From positions 1,612,001 to 1,676,000 of the forward strand of contig JACGZH010000004.1 of NCBI GenBank assembly GCA_014706385.1: DNA of 64,000 bases, given 5' to 3'. A model generated the notes under the pieces. It saw only the letters and a list, made by a program, of their open reading frames with translations. It was not told where the DNA came from and did not search any database. This document shows, piece after piece, positions 24,502 to 35,744 of the stretch; positions within the stretch are counted from its first letter, which is position 1, and every line of letters begins with the position of its first letter. The DNA is from Phaffia rhodozyma (taxonomy: Eukaryota > Basidiomycota > Tremellomycetes > Cystofilobasidiales > Mrakiaceae). A program made the position numbers and the translations under genes.

Positions 24502-25911
24502 CTAGCATACAGGCCGCTCTCTCGCCTCCCCACTTAGTCGAGGCCGTTTAGCAACTGGAGATGTGTTCACGTCCACATCCGCGCCTACCCCTTTCTCTTT
24601 GTCCTTACACTCGTCTACTAGTGGTGCGACAATCGCCCTTCCGGGTGATGTAGGCACGCCAGAAAAGTCCATCCCAGCTGATTGGCTCTCGGTCCGGTCT
24701 CTGGCCGGTTTAGAGTAACTGCTTGTCGGATCGTCCTGAAACCAAAGCACAAAAATTGTGTCCCGAATACTTTGATGTATCAGAAGGGTAACGGATATGC
24801 AGATTAGATATAAAACCATTCCCGGGACATACAGAAAGAAAGGATTTCGTTCGAGAGAGATCCAGAGAGCCAAACTGTTCACGATAGTTCGATAGAAGAT
24901 GATGAAGGTAGGCTATCTGACCGTGCGAGGAATCAAGGTCGGCACTGAACGAACCAAAAACGGGTTAACGTTCGGGTGTCTGACCCGATCATGAAGCCTG
25001 AAAGTTAGACGGACGTACTCGAGAGCTAGAATCGCCTGGTGACAATCTGTTCATCGCGTTTCATGGATACACATAAACCAAAAGAGCCATGATAATTGTT
25101 CCATCAGTTTTCTACCCCTTAGGCCAAGAAATTGAGAAAGAAAGAGAAAGAGAGAGAAAAGCTTACCCTCAACCAAGGCTCTTAGAGTATTCACCTCCAG
25201 ATGATCCTTTCCTACCTCTGCCAGGACATTTCCTAGTTCCTCGTTTTCCTCAACCAGCATCTTTAATCGTCCCATAACTTTCTTCAAGTCAACCCTTCGT
25301 GCAGACTCGATAGGATCAGTCGGGTTCGATGGACCGGCTTGGTTGTCCAATAAGGACCGAAGTTGAGCGTTGTCGGCAACGAGCACGCTGGTGATCTCCC
25401 GGATCTGAGTCAATACAGGTAGGAATGTTTGAGGTACATCGACAGTCAAAGAGCCTGTCGACGATGGTCGTGTTGGCAACGATAATGAGGAAGATGACGA
25501 CGGTAGGGGAGGTAGTGAGGATAATGTAGATATTGATGATTGAGGATCCTTAGGGATAGGAGACGGTCGGGCGGTAGGAATGGAAGTGAGGAGACTGATC
25601 GTTTGCTACTAACCCCCGCTCAAATCCAGGATCGATCAAAGGAAAGACACGGTCAGTTCCATAAGCACGCATATTTGTGTATACATGCGCGAGTACGTAT
25701 GTGTACAAGTGTGAGTGTGAGATGCGGTCCCTTGAGAGCTAGAAAGGAGAGGAAGGGGAGGACGATCGTTCGGTCGATTTAGAGATTCTGTGATATGAGA
25801 AGATTAACATACGGTCAAGTCGGCCACTTCTTTTTGTTTCTGTTCAAGCTGGTGGATGAGTTGGAGCTCCCTAGCGGTCAGAGGGGTCGACATGTCGAGT
25901 GGTTCACCCAT
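24502..25911 (-). CDS. WTAP/Mum2-like coiled-coil protein (putative m6A-writer complex subunit)
   Basis: Four exons on the minus strand (25911-25813, 25605-25167, 25046-24922, 24735-24502), all in phase, giving about 298 residues. The key evidence is the segment KKVMGRLKMLVEENEELGNV, which parallels the WTAP core KKLM.K.RMLIQENQELG in both order and heptad pattern. The N-terminus LTARELQLIHQLEQKQKEVA is coiled-coil-like. A Ser/Pro linker precedes QTFLPVLTQIREITSVLVAD. After the core come TLRALVEDCHQAILALE and a hydrophilic tail with a basic patch VAKRPRL that could be a nuclear signal. Family knowledge: WTAP/Mum2 scaffold the METTL3/Ime4-type RNA N6-adenosine methyltransferase. The frame is open upstream of Met25911 to an AG near 25990, so an extra 5' exon is possible. 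Assignment rests on one motif plus architecture. Confidence 0.6.
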
Positions 25912-26240
25912 GGACAATGTTGAGAGTTTCCCTCCGGTTCTGATGAACCACGGGGTTGAGGGTGATGACGAAGGAGATAAGGGAAGATGGTGAAACTTCT
26001 GAAATCTTTGTTTATCTATCGGGGTGTTTGTTTCTTTTTCCCTTGCTCTTTCTTCTTCCTTTCTCTCTCTGTTCTTTCCTTCGTTTGTCTCATCTCTTTC
26101 ATTCTCGCATGGTCAAACGCTTGCATAAGATGGAACGACGACCAAAGATGAATGAACTGCTAACTGCCCATCCTTTACACAATAGAAAGCGCAAGCTCTT
26201 CGTCGTCCTGCCAGTGTGATCCGTGGGACTTTGACAAGCC

Positions 26241-28791
26241 CTACTTTTCTCCCGAACACAGTCGCTCGACATCCTTTCTCTCCCTCACTGCAGTCGTCAG
26301 ATTTCGAATCCCTTTCTCTTCTACCAGAACGACGTCCTCAATCCGGACACCTCCCATCGGTTCATACTCAGCCAGGACGGACGTGTTCAAGAACGGCGAG
26401 GATCGCCAAGGAGCGAGCACGTGAGGGGAAAAGTAACATCCCGGCTCGATCGTCTGTCGATTAGCCAAATTCAGATGAACAAAGGAGTGATGGATCCAGT
26501 ATGGCCATGTGAGCAACCACAGTTCAAACACAATTCGAGAGTGTGTGAAAGAAGAGAGGAGGCGTACAATTATCATGCCCTGCTCGAGAGGAAGTCTCAA
26601 GCGAAGAAACTTATATAGCTGAGGGTTTTCCAAGCTCTGAGCAGGGATAGTCGGATTTGTCGCCGGCTTTGAAGCGGAAGGCACGTCCTGATGGAAAGTT
26701 TGAGGTTGAAACAACACTTGGTATCCGGCATTCATCTTTTCAATGCAAAACTGCTCCGAGTTGAGAGAATGTGCTTACATGAACGTCTAGTCCGATAGAA
26801 TGACCTATATCCAGATGAGCAAGTGGGCGTCAGGTTTGAGAAAGAAAAATGTTGTCTCCATCCAACCAGGTGTATCGACCCAAGATGACAAAGAATGTAA
26901 CGAACCAAGTCCATGAGGGAAGAATCCAGTGGAAACCCCACTAGCGAGAATTTCTTCCTCTGTTCCGTTCTGAAAGATGCCGAGCCTCAAAAAGTTACTG
27001 ATGAGAATTTTGTGCATCAGAAGATGAACCGTATCCCAATGAATGCCTGCTTTGATGATCTCTTCTGCCGCCTTTTGCATGTCCAAGACCAACTGATAGA
27101 TCTCGCCTGACCGCTCGGTGAATTTTCCGCCGTTCCCCACAGGCATCGTCCTCGTCACGTCTGCCCCATAGCAATTCCATTCGGTTCCTGCATCGATCAG
27201 CAGCACTTGAGGTGCCCAGTCTTGTCGGAGTGCGTTGACGTCTAACGGATCCGGTTCATCGTGCGCATGTGCCTGAGCGTCGCCGTTGGTGGCTCCATCA
27301 TGGGAGTGGTGATGGGAGGAGGAAGAAGAAGTGGCGGACCGAGAGAACGAAGACGAGGTGAGAGTGGTAGGAAGGTGGTGTGTGAACGGTTGATGGTTGC
27401 AGATATAGTGCAAGGTGGCTGCCCGTGGGCCACCTGCAACGATAGGCATGTAAGATAGATGCTTGGATCTATGAGAGATGTGCAAAGAGTCGGTAGATGT
27501 TGTTTAATACGGAGTCGCTCTCAGTTCTAATTACGAATGAGCAACTAGAAGGATGAACATACCCTCCTCGTCTGCAGACAGCAGTGAACAAAGCCTCGGC
27601 ATCTCCCTCACCTTCAATCTCCCAATCCTGTCCCCCCAAATCAAGCGGCCTCCCATCGATTCCTCTCATCGAGGCCCTACCACCAGCGAATCGGCCAAGC
27701 TCCCGCATGACCACCTCATGGGCGGCGCTGGTGATCTTGTTTGCGCGTTCCATGTTTTCTATCTCGAATGGTGTCTTAGTCAGCCGAGCCTGGTGGATGG
27801 CAGGAAGGAGACTGGCCGAGCTCGCTTGTTTGGAGCTATGATAGGCGTTCATAAAGGTCGGCAGAGCTGGAAATAGGAGGGTTGGTGGGAGGGTATGGAT
27901 CTGATGAGTAGAACCAAGAGAGGATACAGTGGACTGAAGAGACAAGATTGGTTGAATGAAGTGTGTCTCAAAGAGCGCAGAGGCTTCTTCTATCGAGGGA
28001 GGTGGAACGGACCACATTTTCGAGTCTTCGTCCGCCTGAGGGACGAACCTTGTTGAAGCGCGAAAGATGGCAAGGAAGCAGACAGGAGAAAGCATGACAA
28101 AGTTTGAGATCAGTATCTAGGAACATGAGCTCAGGAAACAGATACAACAGAAGGAAAGTTCTGAATGAGAAAGAACAAGGCAGATGCTCACAGTTGATGT
28201 TTCACATCCTGGACGTTCCCAGAAAGGTACGAGAACGATATCAGGACAGCTGATCCGGGGATATCACACCCGGTCAAGTAGTAAAAGTTGCTCTCTGGCC
28301 GATGGGGCATCTCGCCTACATTTCCAGATAGACCGTTCAGATTCAAGCCAATAAAACGAGCCAATTTTGGGTTTCAAACAACCATCAGACAGAAAGGTTT
28401 CCTCAAAAAAGACACGAGATCGTGTGTGTTTCGGCAACCTCCGAAGATGAGCATGTGAACGGAATGATGAGAAAAGAAAGAAGAAGAAGGATGCGAACTA
28501 ACGGTCGGTATCATTTCTCATTGGAGTTTCATGAGAGACAAGGAGTATCGCATGGCATCCGTCTATGATCTCGTCCTGAGAGACGAGTTTGTGGACGACT
28601 TTCTGTGCATCTAGAACACGGAGAAAAGGGAGGATAGGACGATTAGCCGGTCGACGCTCATATCCGGAGCGGCAGAACAGAATGACGGGACCGACGAAGG
28701 ATAGCTGTGTGGTGATTCAATCATACGACGGGTTAGCCAAAGATCATAATTATCTCAGCATCAACCGGGACCGACCTGGATAGAGCGACAT
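26241..28791 (-). CDS. M24-family Xaa-Pro dipeptidase/aminopeptidase (prolidase type)
   Basis: Metallopeptidase cleaving Xaa-Pro bonds with a dinuclear metal centre. The minus-strand start is at 28791: a 16-base first exon (MSLYP) joins in phase to DAQKVVHKLVSQDEIIDGCH. The N-terminal domain includes GEMPHRPESNFYYLTGCDIP and LFVPQADEDSKMW, as in aminopeptidase P/prolidase. The catalytic pita-bread domain contains KTPFEIENMERANKITSAAH, the metal ligands in LLIDAGTEWNCYGADVTRTM (two Asp), HGLGS and DIGHSIGLDVH (His), TIEPGCYFSPHVL (Glu), and GGVRIEDVVLV (last Glu), so all five ligands appear present. A His/Ser-rich insert (SSSSSHHHSHDGATN, about 27300) sits before the first metal ligand. Length is about 500 residues over roughly eight exons; middle exon edges are approximate. 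The start lies 270 bases from Yrb1, sharing a divergent promoter. Confidence 0.88.
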
Positions 28792-29058
28792 GATGGATTG
28801 CTTGATGGATTAGGATGGGTGGATGGATGGTAGAGGCTTGGGAGAGTTAGAGGTCTATATGGTGGATATTTGAATACATAGATGAATCATATAGATGAAT
28901 CATATATGACGCACCTTAGCTACCTTAGATAGGGCTGTTCCCATCCAACCTCGCCTTCTCTAGATCCTTCTTCTCATCCTCGCTTGTCCCTACCAAACCA
29001 TCTAGCTCCTTGTGTCTTTGCCACTCAACAGTCAATTAGAACCTACATCTCTCTCAAT
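28792..29058. promoter_or_regulatory. Divergent promoter, prolidase / YRB1
   Basis: About 270 bases between two divergent start codons. Contains short direct repeats (ATAGATGAATCATAT twice near 28880) but no recognised named element. Confidence 0.5.
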
Positions 29059-31016
29059 ATGGCCGAAGAAGATAACTCTGCAGGAGCTCCCGTGAGTTTG
29101 GTTTCGTTATGGCTTATCTGGACGGTTATCACTTCTCTCGTCGTGTCGGAGTCTTCCTGTCATTTTTTTCCTTTCCCCTGGTCGAGCCTTGAAGATTTCA
29201 GGGCATGCTATCTGGAGAGGGTTTGGAGATGGATAAGGCAGGACGGCATCTACGCTCAGCCCACTGTGAAGGGTAAAAGTCAGGCAGGCGATCTAGAAGA
29301 CTGGTAGAGATCACTTCAACATGGCTTGAGATACAAAAAGACACGCTGGAGCTTCGCTCGTCCTTCTCGAGTGTGATTTTCCTTCCCCTTTCATCTTGTT
29401 TTCTATGAACGAGAAAGATCTTTCCATTCGACTCGGATAGAGTGGGCTATATGCTACATTCGTCAACGAAACTGGCATCGGCTGCGATAGCCATTTGATC
29501 CCCATCTTGACATGTCTTCTCTAGATTGCTCTCAACGTGGTTTGATTTTGTGCTGAGGCTGATTATGTCTAGAAGAATGTCTTTATACTGATCAGTCTTA
29601 TATTTTATTTTATTTTATTTCTTTTCCCTGGCGTCTCCTTATCTCACCACCATCACGAAATGAACGGCATTGGAGTTTACTAGGAGACTGAGCCCCATTT
29701 CGAGCCCGTCCACAAGCTCACCGAGCAGGTTGCTGTCGCTACCGGTGAGGAGAACGACACTGTTCTTTTCAAGATGTATGTTCCCTTCATGTTCTTTCTT
29801 TTTCCTTTCCTTTTTTTTCCTCTTTTTCTCCTCTTTTGGTCGGACATAAACATCTCAGACGGACAGAATGTTACCTTCCTCTTCTCCTTTCTCTTCTCAG
29901 CCGAGCCAAGCTCTTCCGATTTGAGAAGTCTTCTTCCGAGTGGAAGGAGCGAGGGACTGGAGAGGCCAAGATTCTCAAGCCGGAATCTGGCAAGATCCGA
30001 TTGGTGATGCGACGAGATAAGACTCTCAAGGTCTGTGCCAATCACGTCAGTGAGTGAACTTTCCGTTGCATTTAGCTGGAGACAGAGAGGAGACAAGACA
30101 GCAGAACCTCCTTTATTGCACAGTGCTGATCGCGTATCAACGCATACAGTTACCACCGACATGACCTTGTCTCCCAACATCGGATCCGACCGATCTTGGG
30201 TCTGGAACGTCGCTGCCGATGTCTCTGAGGGAGAGCCTACCCAGGAGACTTTGGCTATCCGATTTGCCAACGCCGAGAGTCAGCACCTTTTTCCTCGTCA
30301 CTTCCCTCTTCTCTTGTCTGTTTGGATGCTTTGAGTGCTGACGCTCAAATGAGAGGGTGTTCTCGTCTGTGATCTCCAGATGCTGGTCTTTTCAAGGATG
30401 CTTTCGACAACGCTGCTGAGGAGAACAAGTCTGGCGCTTCGGCCGAGAAGGCTTCCGAATCTCCCGTCGAGGCTGCCGCTGCCTCCGAGTCGTCAGTCTT
30501 TCTTTATCTAAAGTCTGCCTTCCCTCTATCTTTTTGAGCTTACCTGAGTGTACTTTGGGTTTGCGCTATATGTAGAGCACCTGTTGCCACGACCGAGGAG
30601 AAGCCTGCGACTCCTGTCGTTACTCCTGCGTCAGTCCTTTCCCGTGTATTTCTTCTCTCTCGTTCTGGTTTGACATGATTACTTAATCGCCTTCTTCTTT
30701 TCCTGTTACTCTCACCGATCGTCTCTGTTCTCTTTAGTCCCGAGCCGGAAAGCAAGGAGGACGTCTCTTCGCCCGTTCCTGCTGCTGCCGTTGATGAGCT
30801 GATCAAGGAGGAGAAGAAAGTCGAGGAGCAGGTCGACGTCAAGGCCCCTGAGTAAGTCGACTGACGATGTTTTTTTCTTAGTCACAGTTCTCTTTGTTGA
30901 ATATAATCTGCAAAAAAGGGTCCGACATGTTGAGCTGACCACCTGTATCTGTGCTATCTGCCATTGCGTCTGTCTCGATCAGGTCGTCAGCCGAAGAGCC
31001 TAAGAAGGACGAGTAA
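29059..31016 (+). CDS. YRB1: Ran-specific GTPase-binding protein RanBP1/Yrb1
   Basis: Cytoplasmic Ran-GTP-binding cofactor of RanGAP, acting in nuclear transport. Eight exons. Resolved edges include 29059-29091 (11 residues, [11 protein letters not shown]), 29684-29775, 29901-30049, 30150-30278, and from 30380 onward, ending with [10 protein letters not shown] and stop at 31014-31016. The Ran-binding domain is complete: [107 protein letters not shown] and [19 protein letters not shown]. The C-terminal tail is Glu/Lys/Ala/Pro-rich, chopped by three small introns whose donors are GTCAGT, GTCAGT and GTAAGT. The first intron, 592 bases, is by far the longest and separates a tiny start exon, a pattern common in highly expressed fungal genes. 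Confidence 0.95.
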
Positions 31017-31506
31017 AAAAGGCAAGGCTCGGTGTGATCTGGTGTCTCTGTTCTTTCTTTTGCTACTTTTCTGCTGCCTCGTTTTGATATCCATTATGTT
31101 AGTTGAAAGAGTATACCTGTGTTTGTGTCTGAGTGGAGAGAGAACAGAGAAAGGCGAGTCGCCTACGTGAGAGCCAAACGATGCTGCAACCCTAACCGAA
31201 TCTGAAACATATTCTTATCTCCTTCTCCTTTTGTTCGGAGGGGAGAGCAGCAGCGAAACACCGACCAGGTCTGTGAGCGACAAGATGGATTATGGATGGA
31301 GAGAGGGTATGTGTGATACAACGAGACCATGGAGTGAGAGACAGAGAGAAACAACACCAAGAGCACCTTAAAAAGCAGCGTCACAAAAAAATATGAAACT
31401 TTCCTTTTGTTCGCTTTCTTCTTGACCTTGACCTTGATCTTGATCTCAACCTTGAACGGTCTAAAAACCGTTACACCTTTCTTCTCGTCCTTTCTCATCA
31501 TCGACT
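31017..31506. promoter_or_regulatory. YRB1-STE14 tandem spacer
   Basis: 3' UTR of YRB1 and promoter of STE14. Contains a CTTGAC/CTTGAT hexamer repeat at about 31423-31456, about 50 bases upstream of the STE14 start. No other element is recognised. Confidence 0.5.
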
Positions 31507-32720
31507 ATGAGCTCTCCCTCGCCTCCGTCCTCGCCTTCTCCGGTCACTCCGTTGAATCGTTTCAGAAAGTCCGTTCCCTTGGAACGTCCTGTACCACGCG
31601 CCGACCCAACAGCCGCCATCGCCTTTACCGCTTTCGTCCTAGGCTCCGGCTTTTCTCTCGCTCTCGCCCTAACCGTCCCACTCCTCATACCAGACTCGAT
31701 CTGGTCGCTTGTGAGCTCTATAGAGATGCAAGGCAGAAGATTGATCAGGCTACCAACCTCAGCTTTACCAGCCTATGTTGCAGCTTGGTGTTTGTTCCAT
31801 ACGTTGGAGTATTTGGTTACTGCTATTTGGAATCCGAGCAAGGTCTACTGGGGCTGTATGTCCTCCTTCTTCTTCCTCTTCTTTCCGTTTCTTGCGTATG
31901 CTTATGAACTGTTCTTCAATTCATCCTTTTCCTCTTCTTGTCGATAGCGTTCCTTCTCTCGAACGGAATGGCCTACAATGTGGCATCCTCCCTCGTCATA
32001 GTCGAATATGTGGTCGAGTCCTACTTCTTCCCCTCTTTGAAAACAGTCGGCTGGTGGACATATCTAGGACTATCGATCGTTGTTGTTGGTCAATCTCTAA
32101 GATCGCTGGCTATGATTCAAGCTAGTGTTAGTTTCAGTCATCACGTCGCTTTCAGGAAGAAAGATGATCATGTGTTGGTCAAGACCGGTCTCTACGCGTG
32201 AGTGATTCTTCCCTCGACATCAATCCTATCGTCAATTTAACATCAGATATACGAAACAAGAATCTTCTACTAATCAACTCGTCCTCTTCCTTGGTTGTTC
32301 ATCATACACATATATACATATCCGTGTTTACGAATGCGTGTAATCCTTTCGAGCAAATACAGATACGCCAGACATCCTTCGTATATGGCCTTTTGGTGGT
32401 GGGCAGTAGGAACTCAGATCATGACGGCAAACCCGATCATGCTCACTTTATTCGCAGTATTGCTTTGGAGGTGGTTCTTCAAGCGGATCGGAGGTTTGTT
32501 TTTCTCTCTCCTTCTCCTTCTTTTCCCTTGTGGCTTGTCTGGTTTCCTACGTGCTTCTGACGCGCTCTCTTTGCTTTCTCTTCTTCGTTGGTTAAACCAA
32601 ACCTGGGCTGACACCTGGCTACCTCATACAGAGGAGGAATTTCTACTCGTCCGATTTTTCGGACAAGAATATATCGAGTACAGGAAGAAAGTCACTAGCG
32701 GACTTCCTCTACTTCGATAA
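31507..32720 (+). CDS. STE14: Protein-S-isoprenylcysteine O-methyltransferase (ICMT, Ste14)
   Basis: Integral ER membrane enzyme that methyl-esterifies the C-terminal prenyl-cysteine of CaaX proteins such as Ras and farnesylated pheromones, using S-adenosylmethionine. Exons: 31507-31855, 31948-32197, 32363-32494 and 32632-32720, all in phase. Hydrophobic membrane segments include AIAFTAFVLGSGFSLALALT, YVAAWCLFHTLEYLVTAIW and WWTYLGLSIVVVGQSLRSLA. The hallmark ICMT signature follows: FSHHVAFRKKDDHVLVKTGL, YAYARHPSYMAFWWWAVGTQ, and the C-terminal EEEFLLVRFFGQEYIEYRKK with the conserved Glu and the FG-EY-Y motif. The Ser/Pro-rich cytoplasmic N-terminus (MSSPSPPSSPSPVTPLNRFR) is longer than in yeast Ste14. 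Identification is firm. Confidence 0.95.
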
Positions 32721-33255
32721 ATCTCAAGAACAAGAAAATCTCAACAAGTTAGAAGGGGGAACTTTCTCGTCGTGCAATCCTTTCTCCTTCGGCTATAGAC
32801 TCTTGCCTCTCGAGAGCCTTTTTGAAAGATTCTGTTCCGTACAAATACAATCGTCTATCTTTCCATCCCTTTCCACCACCCCTCACCCCTCACCCCTTTA
32901 ATCCATTCTATCCTATACCATTGAAAAGAAGACGAATATATGTGATCCTTATGATATATAACGATGCGCGAGGGTCACCGTTCACCCATCTGCTAATAAA
33001 CATTGATTGTTTCGTAAGATCGAGAAACATGCGGAGCCTTGTTGAGGTATGCTGACACAGACAGCCTTTGGCTTCTAAACATATATATATCAAGACCGAG
33101 AGATGTCCAGAAAACAGTTTCTTTCAATATTCTAAATGAAGCCAAAGCCTAAATGAAGTAAGATTCTCGGACGTTGCGCATGATAGATGAAGGACATAAA
33201 GGCGAAACATAGGGTATGCAGAAGAAGGTTAGAACGACGTCCAAGTCTATGTAGG
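32721..33255. other. Convergent 3' region, STE14 / factor A
   Basis: Tail-to-tail spacer of about 530 bases holding both 3' UTRs. AT-rich, no gene or discrete terminator identified. Confidence 0.5.
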
Positions 33256-35694
33256 CTAATCGAAGGAGGTGTTATCGCCAGACAAGTTGAAGAGGTACGA
33301 GATCCATTCTTCCACCCTTCATGCGACAGTGGGGAATTGAAAGATGATCAGCATTACACGTAGTTCACCAAAGGATACCCCATGACCAAACAAGACTGAA
33401 TGAAGGTCGAACGAAACAGAGGACGTACTCGAAACCTTCAGGCGCAGAGTTCCATAAACCCGTCATAACATCATCCGACATTCCACTGAGGCCGACTGAG
33501 GGCTCTTCTAGTCTATCCGGCGTACTGGGTCCTTTCACTGTGTCCGTTGTATATCTACCAGCCCCTACCCTCGCTCCCTGCACTACCGACTCTGCTGCCT
33601 GATCCTGGACCACGTTCCCAATTCTCTGTTCTTCCGTCTGACTGTAGCCAACCGGGACATCGCTCGAACCGCTTAGTGGCCATAGTTCTGACGGGCTTGC
33701 CGGTTCAAACACGGATGTGCTTGTATCGTAGGCAGCCGGCTGATATAGCATTGACGTGCCTGACGTATGTATCGAAGGAGATGGGCTATAGGTTATGTGC
33801 TGTTGTTGTTGCTGTTGTTGTTGCTCTTGCTGCTCTTGCTGCTCTTGCGGATACAGCCGATTGAGTTTGGGCAAACGTTGAGTAGATGGTTGTTGAAGAC
33901 CATGTAGTGGGTGCCCAGGCGGAATCGAATGCATCCGTTTTGTTGGTGATTGCGGTTGAGAATTCATTTGATACAAGTCGCATCGGGATTCAGGTCGGGT
34001 GCTCAACACAGGCTCCAAAGCTAGATTGCAGCCAGCTATAGAGTATCCAACAGATGAAGGTGGATCATTCTGCCTTGAAGAGACATCAAGATCTGATAAA
34101 GAAGGTGCATGTTCTGATGGTAGTTCATTCAGACGCCCATCCGGATTGGATGAGCTCTGCTGGTGGTCACAGGAGGAAGGCAAGGGAGGCGTAAATGTGG
34201 CCATTGTGCTCTGGGCTGGCATTGTACCATAAATATGACTTGAAGGTAGTCCCAAAGTCGACCGTGGCTCATCCCGGTGTAATGTCGAATTGGGCTTTGA
34301 GAATGAGGAGGCTGAAGGAGTAATCAGATGATGATTATCTTGAGGGTTCCTTGTGAAATCTTCCCGATTACGCTTATTCGTCGGATTAGTTCCTTTTGTC
34401 ACATGGGCATGTTGAACTAGTCCCATGATAATGTCTCTGTTAGCGTTCGAGATTCAACCCAAGAGTGAGCATGCGCTACAAGCAAGTGGGTTTGCACCTT
34501 CGGTAAAAAAATCAAGTTGTAGATAAGCGGTCTACTCACTTGAGACATCCAGCCACCATCCACGTCTTCTCGTAGACAGTGAACATCTCAATGATCTTGG
34601 AGATGTCGTTCAGTCTGGGAGATGCGAAGAAAGGAAACAAATCAGTGGACACAAAGTGGAAGCAACATCATCAGAAGCGACGGTATCAGCGGCGGCAGCG
34701 GCGGCGGCGGCGACAGAGACAGCGATGGAGCCATGCGAAGAGAGAAAAGAAGTCAGGGTCTCGACACACGCCCAACAGAGAGGGGACACGAAACCAAGGC
34801 ATGGAATCAGCAGACCACGTACATGCCTCTAGGGTCGAACGAGCTCGACGACCGCTTCCCGCCCCACAGGTTGCTGCATCAGCCCAGGCCAAGAACAAGG
34901 CAGACACGCAACGAGACACAAAAGCGAGTGAGCACATGCCCGGTCAGCACACACAGCCAGACAAGACAGCACTCACACAGCCAGAACAGTGCCGAACTGG
35001 AAAGCCACCCTGATCTGTTGCGGCAGCAGTCGACAGCAGCAGCCGACAGACAACGACAGAGTGGAAAAGCATGAGAAGAGCAAAGCATGGAAAAGGAGAA
35101 GCACGGGAAAAGAGAAGCGTCAGCGTCGGCGCATGCAGGCAAGCAAGCAGGCCAGCCAGTCAGCCAGTCAGCCAGAAGCAATCTAGCCAGCCAGCCAGCC
35201 AGCCTGATGGTCTGATGGTCTGATGGTCTGATGGCCTGATGGCCAGATCGTCGACGTACACATAGCACATCCAGATTGTCTCTGATGCCGCGCTTCGAGA
35301 GCGCATGGAGCGCGTTCGCACCCGCCCTGGCCGCGTTGCTGCAGACTGTCGAGTCGGAAGAACAGAGAGGGAAGGCAGAGAGGGAGCAGAGAGGGAAGGC
35401 AGAGAGGGAAGGCAGAGAGGGAAGGCAGAGAGGGAAGGCAGAGAGGGAAGGCAGAAACACACGGCGTCAGCTTCTTGGTCAGGTCAACGGCTCTATCTCT
35501 CTCTCGCACACACACAGAGCACAGAGCACAGATGGACTCACTCGCAAGCGATGGGAACGACGGCTGCGATCGGTCGGCAGACGGCGAGATGAACGGCCGG
35601 TGGGTGTAGATCTGGTCGGACAAAGCACACCAGCACACCAGCACACAAGCACACCAGCACACCAGCACACCAGCACACCAGCACACCAGCACAC

Positions 35695-35744
<50 letters not shown>

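Noticed and set aside
35627..35740. Regular short repeats resembling a CRISPR array
   Set aside because: Units are adjacent with no spacers, and this is an intron of a fungal gene.
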